NCBI RefSeq assembly: GCF_001984155.1
Contig: NZ_MTQO01000052.1
Location: forward strand, 744,001-808,000
DNA: 64,000 bases
Reading direction: 5' to 3'
From: Actinosynnema sp. ALI-1.44
Lineage (GTDB): Bacteria; Actinomycetota; Actinomycetes; Mycobacteriales; Pseudonocardiaceae
The number at the start of each line of letters is the position of its first letter. The stretch's first letter is position 1. The notes beneath the pieces are model-generated. The model was not told where the DNA came from. It searched no databases and was given only the letters and a program-made list of their open reading frames with translations. Shown here piece after piece: positions 17,945-26,565 of this stretch. A program made the position numbers and the translations under genes.

Positions 17945-19417
17945 TCAGCCCGGGTACACGCGGATCCAGTCGATCTCCACTGTGGACGGCGTCGGCGCCG
18001 CCCCGCCGAGCCAGTCGATCTTGAACGTCGGCCGGAGTTCGGCCGTGCCAGCCTGGTCGGTGTGGAACCACCGCTGCCCGTTGAGGAAGCCGGTGACGCG
18101 GTCGGGCGCCCACTCGACGGCGACGGTGTTCCACGTGGTCAGGTCGACGCGTCTGGTCTCGGTCAGCGGGCCGCGGCCCGGGGAGTGGACGACGAACCTG
18201 GCGGTCTGCCGGTCACCGCCGGGCGCCTCCAGGAAGACGATCTCGGTCGCCCGGTGTTCGTACGCGACCGACCAGAGGCTGAATCCCGGCCGGTGGCAGT
18301 CGCAGCCACGGGGGATCCGCACCTTCGCCTCGACCCGGCCGCTGAGGGCGTCGGCCGTCCGCCAGAGGTGGCCTGTGTCGCCGTTGGGCGAACCGGTTAT
18401 TAGGACGTTGCCGTCCCGCGTGGTCACGTTGGCCGGTACGTAGCGCCCGTCGGCCTGGCTGTGCCAGGGACCGTTGGCGACCCAGCCGGCCGGCAGTCCG
18501 TCGCCGGTGAGCTCCGCGCCGGGTGTCCCCCGGCTGTCGTCCGATTGGGACACAGCGGCCGCGACCACGCACGCCAGCACCAGGACGAGCGCGAGGAAAA
18601 GGACCGCCTTCCGCCGTCCCGGTCGTCGGGCGACGGGTTGCCTCGGCCGGGTCGGTGCGGCCGGGTGGACCGGCCCGATCGGACGGGCATCGTCGCGCAG
18701 GACCTTCGCGTGCAGATCCCGCAGTTCAGCGCCTGGCTCGATGCCCAGTTCGTCGACGAGTGCGCGGCGAACCTCCTGGTAGGCCGCGAGCGCCTCCGCA
18801 CGACGACCGCTGTCGTGCAGTACCGTCATCAAGCTGTGCCAGGTCTGTTCGCGCAACGGGTCATCCATCGTCATCGCCCGCAGGAGCGTGATGGCTGCGG
18901 TGTGATCACCGACCGCGACCAAGGCCCCGGCCAACGTGTGTCTGGCCACCCACCTCAGCTCGACCAGCCGGGTGACCTCGGACTTCGCCTGGTCGACGTC
19001 CAGTTGCTCGTACGGGGTGCCGCGCCACAGGTCGAGCGCGTCGGTCAGCAGCTTCACGGTGTGGCCCGGGTCGTCGGCGGCGCGGCCGCGCTCGACGAGG
19101 TCCTCGAAGATCATCACGTCGACCTCGGTGCGCCGGGCGTTGAGCCGGTACGCGCCCGGCTGCCGGTCGATCCGGTTGGTCCCCGCGTCGGCCGGGCCGA
19201 GGACCGCGCGCAGCTGGCTGACGTAACTGCGGACGTTGCCGATGGCGGACGCCGGGGCGCCGTCCGGCCAGATGACGTCGATCAGCTCCGCGTCCGGCAC
19301 CCAGCGGTTGGCCCGCAGGAGCAACAGCAACAGCAAGCGGCGGGGTTTCGCCGCGGAGAGCGCGGCGGCGTCCACCGAGCCGGTGACCTCGAACACGCCC
19401 ATCGTCCGGAACAACAC
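17945..19417 (-). CDS. SARP-type regulator fused through a membrane helix to a GH16-like domain
   Basis: 490 residues with three parts. Residues 1-95 form an OmpR-like winged helix (NVRSYVSQLRAVLG) and 96-245 a bacterial transcriptional activation domain ending VDELGIEPGAELRDLHAKVL, the AfsR/SARP layout. After a Pro/Arg-rich linker, residues 271-290 form one membrane helix. Residues 300-490 form an exported concanavalin-like domain of GH16 type (FSLWSVAYEHRATEIVFLE; TWNTVAVEWAPDRVTGFLNG). The GH16 motif ExDxxE reads EIVFLE (392-397): both Glu remain but the middle Asp is Val. It probably senses a glycan outside and regulates transcription inside. GTG 19417 has AGGGG at proper spacing. Confidence 0.85.
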   Translation of the reverse strand: MLFRTMGVFEVTGSVDAAALSAAKPRRLLLLLLLRANRWVPDAELIDVIWPDGAPASAIGNVRSYVSQLRAVLGPADAGTNRIDRQPGAYRLNARRTEVDVMIFEDLVERGRAADDPGHTVKLLTDALDLWRGTPYEQLDVDQAKSEVTRLVELRWVARHTLAGALVAVGDHTAAITLLRAMTMDDPLREQTWHSLMTVLHDSGRRAEALAAYQEVRRALVDELGIEPGAELRDLHAKVLRDDARPIGPVHPAAPTRPRQPVARRPGRRKAVLFLALVLVLACVVAAAVSQSDDSRGTPGAELTGDGLPAGWVANGPWHSQADGRYVPANVTTRDGNVLITGSPNGDTGHLWRTADALSGRVEAKVRIPRGCDCHRPGFSLWSVAYEHRATEIVFLEAPGGDRQTARFVVHSPGRGPLTETRRVDLTTWNTVAVEWAPDRVTGFLNGQRWFHTDQAGTAELRPTFKIDWLGGAAPTPSTVEIDWIRVYPG

Positions 19418-19589
19418 GCGCTTTCCCCTCTCACCGGGTGTGATGGCGGGTCAGCGGACCGTACGCGGCGGGCTCGGGGAACGGTCCCCCAAAGAATCTC
19501 CCGAAAATCTTCGGGCGCCGTGTCGATCCGGTCATGTCGCCGTTCGACGCGTTGACGACAGCAGGACAGCGACAACCTAGGAGCACCCC

Positions 19590-20162
19590 ATGCGCACCCT
19601 GATCACCACCGCGTTCGTCTCGCTCGACGGCGTCATCGAGGGACCCGGCGGGGAGCCGGGCTACCGCAACACCGGCTGGACGTTCAACGACGTCGAGTTC
19701 GACCCGGCCGCGTACGAGCTCAAGGGCCGCGAGCAGGGCGAGGCCGCGGCGATGATGATGGGCCGCCGCAGCTACGAGGCGTTCTCGCCGGTGTGGCCGA
19801 CCATGACCGAGGAGTTCGCCGGGTACAACGCGATGCCCAAGTTCGTCGTGTCGAGCACGTTGCGCGAACAGGACCTGGTCGGCAACTGGGGCGATATCAC
19901 CATCCTGCGCTCACTCGACGACGTCGCCGCGCTCAAGCAGACCGACGGCGGGCCGATCATCGTCCACGGCAGCGCGGAGCTCAACCGCAACCTGGCGGAC
20001 GCGGCCCTGATCGACCGTTACCACCTGCTGGTCTTCCCTGTCCTGCTCGGCGCGGGCAAGCGGCTGTTCAGCAGCACCGACAAGGACAAGCAGAACCTCA
20101 CGCTCGTCGAGTCCGAGTCCTACGGCAACGGGATCCAGAAGCTGGTCTACGACGTCCGCTGA
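19590..20162 (+). CDS. Dihydrofolate reductase-like (RibD C-terminal domain) protein
   Basis: 190 residues of the RibD_C/DHFR-like fold: start LITTAFVSLDGVIEGPGGEP, middle MMMGRRSYEAFSPVWPTMTE, NADPH-site element IIVHGSAELNRNLADAALID and closing LLVFPVLLGAGKRLFS. Members reduce various pterin- or flavin-like substrates with NADPH; the substrate here is unknown. AGGAG lies 8 nt before the ATG. It is divergent from the SARP fusion gene and convergent with the amidase gene, with hairpins between. Confidence 0.88.
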   Translation: MRTLITTAFVSLDGVIEGPGGEPGYRNTGWTFNDVEFDPAAYELKGREQGEAAAMMMGRRSYEAFSPVWPTMTEEFAGYNAMPKFVVSSTLREQDLVGNWGDITILRSLDDVAALKQTDGGPIIVHGSAELNRNLADAALIDRYHLLVFPVLLGAGKRLFSSTDKDKQNLTLVESESYGNGIQKLVYDVR

Positions 20163-20193
20163 CCCCGGCCGGACACCGTGGAAGCCGCCACCG

Positions 20194-20242
20194 GCGGCGG
20201 CGCGATCAGCACCGCCGCCCGGCAGCGACGGGACCACCCGTC
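20194..20242. terminator. Paired hairpins between convergent genes
   Basis: GGCGGCGG (20194-20201) pairs with CCGCCGCC (20213-20220), and GACGGG (20227-20232) pairs with CCCGTC (20237-20242). They fill the 80-bp gap between two convergent stops and probably act as a two-way terminator. Confidence 0.6.
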
Positions 20243-20989
20243 CTATCGGCTGCTCTTGACCAGCTCGGTCACCCTGGCTTTCACCTGCGGGATCTTGGGC
20301 AGCAACTTCTCGCCAGGGCATTCGGTAGTGGCCCAGTCGCGGTGCAGCGACATCGTGGGCACGGTCTTGCGCTTGCCGTTGATCGGGTTGACGTAGTTCG
20401 TCGAGCCGAGCGGATCCAGTCCACAACGCACGCTCAGCACCGCGGCCACCTTGGCCAGGCTTTCCAGCGCGGCTGCGGTGGGCTCGACCACGCTGAGGTT
20501 GTTGATCAGGCAGATGCCGATGTTCCCGGCGTTCCACTGCGCCACGTGCCCGGCGTTGACGGGAGCGGATCCGGTGGCGGGGAACACGGGCACGCAGTCG
20601 TCACCGGACCACCGGCCCTCGAAGATCACCCCGTCGGAGCCGATCAGCAGGTGGTACCCGATGTCGCCCCAGCCGTTGTCCACCGCATGCAGCTTGTAGA
20701 TGCCACGCACCCGCGCGGCCGGGTCGCCGCCGGTGCCCACGCCCTCGTGGTGCACAGTCAACGTCTGTGCCTTGAAGTACTCCGGCAGCCAGCGCTCCTT
20801 GCCGTCCTTGAGCCGGTAGCTCTCGTCCGCACCCCACCCCGATCTGGTCCGCACGGTCACGGCCAGCTTCGGCGTCGCTCGCAGTTCGACGTTCGGTCCG
20901 CACGCGGCAGCTTGCGCGGTGGGTGCCCATGCCACTCCGGACGCGACGGCGGCGGCTGAGCCGATGAGCAAGGACCGACGTGTGATCAT
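20243..20989 (-). CDS. Secreted N-acetylmuramoyl-L-alanine amidase / peptidoglycan recognition protein
   Basis: 248 residues. ATG 20989 is chosen (GGGAG 7 nt upstream); the frame upstream is non-coding. The N-terminus is a twin-arginine signal (TRRSLLIGSAAAVASG) with cleavage near AQAAA. The mature Amidase_2/PGRP domain shows RSGWGADES, the first zinc ligand in LTVHHEGVG, IGYHLLIGSDGVIFEGRW, GNIGICLINN and the last zinc site in HRDWATTECPGE. It should cleave the bond between muramic acid and the stem peptide in the cell wall. Confidence 0.9.
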   Translation of the reverse strand: MITRRSLLIGSAAAVASGVAWAPTAQAAACGPNVELRATPKLAVTVRTRSGWGADESYRLKDGKERWLPEYFKAQTLTVHHEGVGTGGDPAARVRGIYKLHAVDNGWGDIGYHLLIGSDGVIFEGRWSGDDCVPVFPATGSAPVNAGHVAQWNAGNIGICLINNLSVVEPTAAALESLAKVAAVLSVRCGLDPLGSTNYVNPINGKRKTVPTMSLHRDWATTECPGEKLLPKIPQVKARVTELVKSSR

Positions 20990-21105
20990 GCGTTTTCTCC
21001 CTTTCGCCGACGGGTCGTGGTCAGACCCGTCCCGAACGGTGTCGGCGCGAGCTCGCCGCTCCTTTGCGGCTGTCAATCGACCGGGTGAATCGACACCCGT
21101 CGCGT

Positions 21106-22311
21106 TCACGGCCGGTTGGCGGTCGGCATCTCGATGCTGATCGGCCGCCCCGAGCCGAGGAAGACCAGCGTCGCCTTGCGCAGGACCTCGTCGATGGTCC
21201 AGGCGATCCGCGGGACGAGCGGCAGCGGGATCAGCTTCTCGCGCAGCGCGACGAACCGCGGGAAGCCGTCGCGGACCACCGGGTCCCAGAACGGTTCACG
21301 CGGCAGACCGATCCAGTCGGCGATCTTGTCGCCGTTGACGTACCGGATCAGGGCGTGCAACAACGGCCGGGACACCCCACCGTCCACATCGGAGACGATC
21401 TTCAGTATCTCCTCGGTCAGCTCGACGCCCTCGCGCGTGCGGCCCATCACCGGGTCGAGGATCTGCTGTGCCTGCGCCTCGGCCTCGGACCACGTGGCCG
21501 GGATGTACTCGTCCTTGATGCCGAGCATGTGGCCGGCGATCTGCCACAGGTGCAGGAACGCTTCGGAGTGCTCCGGGGGGAACGCGATCCGCCACGCGCG
21601 GATCTTGCGCATCACGGTCGTCGGCAGGCTGTGCCAGGTGACCAGCATCTCGTTCTGGCTGATCGGGATCTGGCCGCTGCCGCTCTGCGCCCACCGCGGC
21701 GACTGCGGCAGCAGGTGCCGCACGGCCGCGTGCACCAGCCGGGTCTTCACCGACGAGACGATCATGCGGCCTTCGGGCTTGTACGCGTCGAGCTGGGTGA
21801 TGTCGGCGCCGAGCAGGCTCGTCTTGGCGATGCGGTCCTTCATCTCCGCGCCGCCCTTGGAGTAGTAGACCGCGATCGCCTCACGCGGGATGGCCGGGCT
21901 CATCAGGCCGCTGGCCACCCCGTACAGCGTGTTGATCCAGAACCCCTTGGCCCTGGTGACGGCCATCATCGTGGCCAATTTGGACCAGTCGGTCCACGCG
22001 GGCAGCACGCGGGCCTGCTCGATGAACCCGCGCACGTCCGGCGGCAGGCCGTCGGGCAACGGCTGACCGTTGCGGGTCCACGTCCGCAGCAACGCGTTGA
22101 CCTTGGGCACGTCACCCCGTTCCAGCAACGAGGCGACCAGCGGGTCGGCCTCCTCGTCCCACACCCACCGCGGATCCACCCCGGCGCCCGAGCCCGCCAC
22201 CGAACCGCTCGGAGCCCATGCCCACGCCTGTCCGGTCACGCCCAAGGCGCCAAGCGCGCCGAGTGCGCCACCACCGGCCAGCAACATGTTGCGCCTGCTC
22301 AGCCCTTCCAT
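21106..22311 (-). CDS. lcp: Latex-clearing protein-like haem oxygenase (Lcp/MpaB, DUF2236)
   Basis: 401 residues from ATG 22311. The N-terminus is a Tat-type signal (GLSRRNMLLAGGGALGALGA). The mature protein carries family motifs recalled from Streptomyces Lcp: VWDEEADPLVASLLERGDVP, VYYSKGGAEMKDRIAKTSLL, SSVKTRLVHAAVRHLLPQSP, NEMLVTWHSLPTTVM and LLGIKDEYIP-like HMLGIKDEYIP. The KTRLVH and TWHSLPT segments hold residues that shape and ligate the b-type haem. Lcp enzymes cleave poly(cis-1,4-isoprene) outside the cell. It is the second gene of a tandem pair, 11 bp after its paralogue. Confidence 0.9.
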   Translation of the reverse strand: MEGLSRRNMLLAGGGALGALGALGVTGQAWAWAPSGSVAGSGAGVDPRWVWDEEADPLVASLLERGDVPKVNALLRTWTRNGQPLPDGLPPDVRGFIEQARVLPAWTDWSKLATMMAVTRAKGFWINTLYGVASGLMSPAIPREAIAVYYSKGGAEMKDRIAKTSLLGADITQLDAYKPEGRMIVSSVKTRLVHAAVRHLLPQSPRWAQSGSGQIPISQNEMLVTWHSLPTTVMRKIRAWRIAFPPEHSEAFLHLWQIAGHMLGIKDEYIPATWSEAEAQAQQILDPVMGRTREGVELTEEILKIVSDVDGGVSRPLLHALIRYVNGDKIADWIGLPREPFWDPVVRDGFPRFVALREKLIPLPLVPRIAWTIDEVLRKATLVFLGSGRPISIEMPTANRP

Positions 22312-22322
22312 GCTCTGTACTC

Positions 22323-23501
22323 CTATCGGGTGGGACGGTTGGTCTCGGGGATGTCGATGTCGACCGGTTGTCCTTGGGTGAGATAGAACAGGATGTATCC
22401 GCGTGCGGCCTCTTCGAGCACCCACGCGACCTCCGGGACCAGCGGCAGCGGGACGAGTTTCTCCCTGAACGCGACCAGCTTCGGGAATGCGGAGCGCACG
22501 AGCGGGTCCCAGACCGGCTCACGCGGGATGCCGTTCCAGTCGGCCACCTGGTCGCCGACCAGGTACCGCGACAGCGCGTTGACCATCGGCCGGTTGAGCC
22601 CGCCGGGGCTGGTCTGCTCGGCGAGCATGCCCAACAGGGTGTCGGTCAGCGAGACGCCCTCGCGGGTCGGCCCCATCGCCGGGGGCAGCACCTGGTCGGA
22701 CTGGGCGTTGGCCGCGTCCCACGTCTGCGGGATGAACTCGTCCCTGATCCCCAGCATGTGCGCGGTCACCTGCCACAGGTGCAGGTACGCGTCCGACTGC
22801 GCGGACGCGATGGGGACACGCCACTCGATCAGCTTGCGCATGACGTACGTCGGCAGCGTGTGCCAGGTGACCAGCATGTCGTTCTGGCTGATGGGGATCA
22901 GGCCGCCGCCGGTCTGCGCCCACTGCGGCGACCGTGGCAGCAGGTGCCGCACGGCCGCGTGCACCAGCCGGGTCTTCACCGACGTGACCACGGCCTTGCC
23001 TTCCGGCCGGTATCCGTTCAGCGATCCGACGGCGAACCCGAACAGGCTGGTCTTGGCGACGCGGTCGTTCATGTTCGCGCCACCCTTGGAGTGGTAGACC
23101 GCGCGGGCTTCCTTGGGGATCGCGGTGCTCAGGATGCCGCTGCCGGGGCCGTTCAACAGGTCGAGGTAGAACGCCCGCGACTTGTGGAAGTCGGCTGCCG
23201 CCTCCAACTTGGACTGCCGCGCCCACACGGGCAGTTGCCGGGCCTTGGTCATGAACCCCCGCAGATCCGGTGGGAGGCCGTCGGGCAGGGGTTGGTCGTT
23301 GCGGGTCCACGTCTTGAGCAGCTTGTTCACCTTCGGCACGTCGCCGCGATCCAGCAGCGAGGCCACCAGCGGATCGGCTTCCTCGTCCCACACCCACTTC
23401 GGGTCCGCGCCCGCGCTCGCCCGAGCCGGTCCCGCGAGACCCAACGCACCCAGTGCACCGCCGCCGACCAGCAACATCCTGCGCCTGGTGAGCCCATCCA
23501 T
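22323..23501 (-). CDS. lcp: Latex-clearing protein-like haem oxygenase, paralogue
   Basis: 392 residues from ATG 23501, preceded by a Shine-Dalgarno AGGAGG. It has a Tat-type signal (GLTRRRMLLVGGGALGALGL) and the same motifs as its neighbour: VWDEEADPLVASLLDRGDVP, VYHSKGGANMNDRVAKTSLF, TSVKTRLVHAAVRHLLPRSP and NDMLVTWHTLPTYVM. It differs in the middle (FHKSRAFYLDLLNGPGSGIL), so the two copies have diverged rather than being a recent duplication. It is the first gene of the lcp operon and divergent from the TetR gene, as in rubber-degrading Gordonia where a TetR repressor controls lcp. Confidence 0.9.
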   Translation of the reverse strand: MDGLTRRRMLLVGGGALGALGLAGPARASAGADPKWVWDEEADPLVASLLDRGDVPKVNKLLKTWTRNDQPLPDGLPPDLRGFMTKARQLPVWARQSKLEAAADFHKSRAFYLDLLNGPGSGILSTAIPKEARAVYHSKGGANMNDRVAKTSLFGFAVGSLNGYRPEGKAVVTSVKTRLVHAAVRHLLPRSPQWAQTGGGLIPISQNDMLVTWHTLPTYVMRKLIEWRVPIASAQSDAYLHLWQVTAHMLGIRDEFIPQTWDAANAQSDQVLPPAMGPTREGVSLTDTLLGMLAEQTSPGGLNRPMVNALSRYLVGDQVADWNGIPREPVWDPLVRSAFPKLVAFREKLVPLPLVPEVAWVLEEAARGYILFYLTQGQPVDIDIPETNRPTR

Positions 23502-23545
23502 ACGCCGAACTCCTCCTTGAGCCGCGGGGACCGTGGTTGGTACTG

Positions 23546-23572
23546 TGATACAGATGACGTAACCGCGTATCA
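23546..23572. promoter_or_regulatory. Inverted repeat between lcp operon and tetR
   Basis: TGATAC and GTATCA are perfect 6-bp arms separated by 15 bp, sitting in the divergent promoter region. A second small palindrome CTGT-GAT-ACAG (23543-23553) overlaps the left arm. This is the natural place for the TetR-type regulator to bind and control both directions. Confidence 0.55.
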
Positions 23573-23627
23573 TCTCCAGGAGAGCATGGTTCGCGTCACA
23601 ACACCAGACTCAATTCAAGGGTGGGTG

Positions 23628-24272
23628 ATGATGACGACCCCCGGCGCGGAGTCGCTACTGGAGCGCGCGTTGGCCGACGCGGTGGACGGTATCGACGAAC
23701 ACGACGAAATCACGACGCGCGTCCTGGACGGCGCGTACGACCAGTTCTGCCGAATGGGCATCCGAAGGTCCTCGATGGAGGACGTGGCGCGTCAGGCCGG
23801 GGTTTCCCGGATTACCGTCTACCGTCGGTTCACCACGAAGGAAGAGCTGGTCAAGCAGGTGGTGCAGCGGGAGTTCCGGCGGTACTTCGACCAGTTCCTG
23901 ATCGACATCCGGCACGCGGAAACCACCGCGGACCGGGTGGTCATCGGTTTCGCCAGCGCGCTGCGCGCGATTCGCGGAAATCCACTGGTCGGCGGCATGC
24001 TCACGGCGGAGCCGGATGTGATGCTGCCGTCAATGGTCAGCGACAACGGATCGACACTGGCAGCGGTGCAGAAATTCGTGGCGGGTCAGCTGCGCAGCGA
24101 ACAACGCGCGGGGAACATATCCGGCGACGTGGACGTGGAACTCGCGGCCGAGATGATGGCGCGGGTGTCGGCGTCGTTCCTGGTCATCCCGAGCAGGGTG
24201 GTCGACCTGGACGACGACGAACAGGTGCGGGCCGTGGCACGGAAGTACCTCGTGCCGATGATCGAGGGGTGA
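23628..24272 (+). CDS. TetR-family regulator, probable lcp repressor (LcpR-like)
   Basis: 214 residues from ATG 23628 (AAGGG 6 nt upstream). ATG 23586 with AGGAG only 4-5 nt upstream would add 14 residues and cannot be excluded. The N-terminal HTH is typical: FCRMGIRRSSMEDVARQAGV, then SRITVYRRFTTKEELVKQVV. The long helical C-terminal part would bind ligand. Position and orientation match LcpR of Gordonia polyisoprenivorans, which represses lcp until rubber or its breakdown products are present. The assignment rests on this context. Confidence 0.85.
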   Translation: MMTTPGAESLLERALADAVDGIDEHDEITTRVLDGAYDQFCRMGIRRSSMEDVARQAGVSRITVYRRFTTKEELVKQVVQREFRRYFDQFLIDIRHAETTADRVVIGFASALRAIRGNPLVGGMLTAEPDVMLPSMVSDNGSTLAAVQKFVAGQLRSEQRAGNISGDVDVELAAEMMARVSASFLVIPSRVVDLDDDEQVRAVARKYLVPMIEG

Positions 24273-24277
24273 ACGGT

Positions 24278-24303
24278 CCCGGCCGACGCCACTGGCGGCC
24301 GGG
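24278..24303. terminator. Hairpin between convergent tetR and deacetylase genes
   Basis: CCCGGCCG (24278-24285) and CGGCCGGG (24296-24303) form a perfect 8-bp stem with a 10-nt loop in the 43-bp gap between two convergent stops. Likely a two-way terminator. Confidence 0.65.
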
Positions 24304-24315
24304 TTCAGCGAAGTG

Positions 24316-24999
24316 TCAGGCGGGCAGGTCGAACTTCCAGCCCTCGGCGGCCAGTTGCGGCAGCAGGCGGTCCATCGCGGCGACGGTCTGACTGCGGTCG
24401 CCACCGGCGTCGTGCAGCGTGATCACACCGGTCTCGGTGATGCCTTCCCTGATCCGGCGGACCAGCTCGTCGGTGCCCGGCAGCTCCCAGTCACCCGGCA
24501 TGAGCGTCCAGCTCAGGTTCTTGTAGCCGAGTCCGGCCGCGACGGCGGGCGACGCGCCCCAGTGCCCGTAGGGCGCACGGAAGTACGGGATCTGGGCGCC
24601 GGGGACCGCGCGGCGGATGGTGTCCGCGGTCTGCTTGATGTCCGCGCGGATCTGGTCCGGTGTCAGCGTTTCCATGTCGCTGTGGTGCATGGAGTGGTTG
24701 CAGAGGGTGTGCCCCTCGCTGACGATCCGCTTGATCAGCGGCACGTTCCAGTCGGCCATGTCGCCGACCAGGCAGAACACCGCCTTGACGTTGTTGCGCC
24801 GCAACACGTCCAGCAGCTGCGGCGTGTAGGTCGGGCTCGGGCCGTCGTCGAAGGTGAACGCGACGTACTTGCCCGTGTTGCGGGTCTTGGTGATCAGCTC
24901 CGGTCCGGCGGCCGCTGCCGCGGCCGGGGCGGCGACGGCCCCCGTCGCTGTCGCTGTCACCGTCACCAGGGCAGCGAGCATCGCAAGTGCTTTGCGCAT
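24316..24999 (-). CDS. Secreted polysaccharide deacetylase (NodB domain)
   Basis: 227 residues with a signal peptide (residues 1-30, Ala-rich). The NodB-type carbohydrate esterase 4 motifs are complete: TFDDGPSPTYT (D51 and D52: base and metal ligand), HSMHH (H102 and H106: zinc), RAPYGHWG at 141 and the C-terminal VITLHDAGG with the catalytic His. It removes acetyl groups from chitin-like or peptidoglycan sugars outside the cell. It converges on the tetR gene and is not obviously in an operon. Confidence 0.92.
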   Translation of the reverse strand: MRKALAMLAALVTVTATATGAVAAPAAAAAAGPELITKTRNTGKYVAFTFDDGPSPTYTPQLLDVLRRNNVKAVFCLVGDMADWNVPLIKRIVSEGHTLCNHSMHHSDMETLTPDQIRADIKQTADTIRRAVPGAQIPYFRAPYGHWGASPAVAAGLGYKNLSWTLMPGDWELPGTDELVRRIREGITETGVITLHDAGGDRSQTVAAMDRLLPQLAAEGWKFDLPA

Positions 25000-25229
25000 A
25001 ACAGGAATCCCCTCCGGCCGGGCATCGGCGGCGCCCGGCTGTGATCAACTCAACCACGACGACCGCCGGGCGAACGGGGCTGTTCGGCGCAACCACTCCT
25101 GTGACCACTCTCACCGACAGCATGCGCCACAACAACAATCCACCCGATCGAGCGGAATCGTTCACTCGTGCCGGGCGATCAAGTGGTATGCGCGCGCGAG
25201 AATCGCGTATTACCACAAGCATCTGGACC

Positions 25230-26558
25230 ATGCCACGGACTCACCTGTTCGGCTTCCTCGCAGCGGCGGCCGCGGTCGCAGCGGTCACCGTGACCACCGT
25301 GGTCACCGTGACCACGTCGAGCCTCGCCGACCCGTTGCCAGGAGGGCTCGGTCCGTGCGTCGGCCCGGAGTGCCCGGCCAAGCACCCGGCCATCAACAAC
25401 GGCTCCTTCGCCGGGCGAGACGACGCGATCAACGTCTTCGTCGGCGGGGACTTCCTCGTGCGGCAGTCGGCGGCCGAAGCGGAAGGGCGCGTGGTCGTCG
25501 GCGGCAAGTTCGACCAGAACAAGGCCGCGGGCGTGTCGTCGATCTACAACATCGGCATCGTCGGCGTCGGTTCCCGTGTGCCGCCGCCCGCGGGCTCGGA
25601 CTTCCTCGTCACCGGTGGCGCGGTCACCATCGCCCCGGACCAGCGACTCATCGCCGAAGGCGGCACTGTGCACCACGCCGGGCCGCTCACCGGGAACGTG
25701 ATCGGCACGAAGAAGGCCGATTCCGGCGCGTTCTCGCCGTACCAGGGGCTCGCCGCCCAGCTGACCACGGCGAGCACGTGCTACGCGACCGCGCCGGCGA
25801 CCGGCACGGCGGTGAACCAGAACTACCGCACGCTCTTCACCGGCGACGGCACGTCCAAGCTCCAGGTGTTCACTGTGGACTTCGACATCACGGGCAACGG
25901 CGGCGGCGCGCAGGGCATCGAGTTCGCCGGGATCCCCGCGGACGCGACGGTGCTGGTGAACCTGGTCGGACCGGCGCGCAGGATCGCGACCTACACCGGC
26001 GAGATCCAGGACGGCGGGCAGCTCAACGGCATGCGCGAACGTCTGCTGTGGAACTTCCCGGCCGCGACGGACGTCGCCATCGCGGGCACGGCCCAGTTCC
26101 AGGGCAGCGTCCTGGTCGGCAACCCGGCGAGCACCACCACCGTGACCGCGCCAGGCACCAACGGCCGGTTCTTCACCACCGGCTCCCTCACGCACGGCGG
26201 CACCGGCGGCGGAACGGGCAACGAACTGCACGCGTACCCGTTCAACGGCGACCTGCCCGCCTGCGCCAAGCCGACCACGTCGACAACCACAACGACAAGC
26301 TCGACCAAACCGACCAGCAGCACCACGACCAGCAGCAGCGCCAGCTCGAGCAGCACCACATCGAAAACCACGGCAACCACCGGCCCGGCGACCACGACTG
26401 GAACTGTCACCACGACACAGCCGGTGGTCGCCCCAACGGACGACTCGGGATACTCGGATGACCTCGCGGGCACCGGTTCCGGCTTCGGCAAGCTCGTGCC
26501 GTTCGGCGTGCTGTTGCTGATCGCGGGCGTGTTCCTGGTGCGCAGGCACCGGAACTGA
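25230..26558 (+). CDS. Choice-of-anchor A family surface protein with LAXTG sorting signal
   Basis: 442 residues from ATG 25230, which gives a normal signal peptide ([19 protein letters not shown]); no good Shine-Dalgarno was seen and ATG 25188 is an alternative. The 300-residue beta-rich ectodomain has choice-of-anchor A features: [40 protein letters not shown] and [18 protein letters not shown] Thr/Ser/Lys linker (about 350-400) leads to LAGTG (412-416), a hydrophobic helix and RRHRN, a sortase signal of the LAXTG type used by actinobacterial class E sortases. Its partner and role are unknown. Confidence 0.8.
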   Translation: MPRTHLFGFLAAAAAVAAVTVTTVVTVTTSSLADPLPGGLGPCVGPECPAKHPAINNGSFAGRDDAINVFVGGDFLVRQSAAEAEGRVVVGGKFDQNKAAGVSSIYNIGIVGVGSRVPPPAGSDFLVTGGAVTIAPDQRLIAEGGTVHHAGPLTGNVIGTKKADSGAFSPYQGLAAQLTTASTCYATAPATGTAVNQNYRTLFTGDGTSKLQVFTVDFDITGNGGGAQGIEFAGIPADATVLVNLVGPARRIATYTGEIQDGGQLNGMRERLLWNFPAATDVAIAGTAQFQGSVLVGNPASTTTVTAPGTNGRFFTTGSLTHGGTGGGTGNELHAYPFNGDLPACAKPTTSTTTTTSSTKPTSSTTTSSSASSSSTTSKTTATTGPATTTGTVTTTQPVVAPTDDSGYSDDLAGTGSGFGKLVPFGVLLLIAGVFLVRRHRN

Positions 26559-26565
26559 GCAGGGG

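Noticed and set aside
22218-23627. Long plus-strand frame running into the TetR gene
   Set aside because: It is the antisense of the second lcp gene, rich in Arg/His/Gln as such shadows are; only the part after 23586/23628 is a TetR protein.
26270-26400. Repetitive ACC/AGC tract in the surface-protein gene
   Set aside because: It is the codon pattern of a Thr/Ser linker, not a DNA repeat element.
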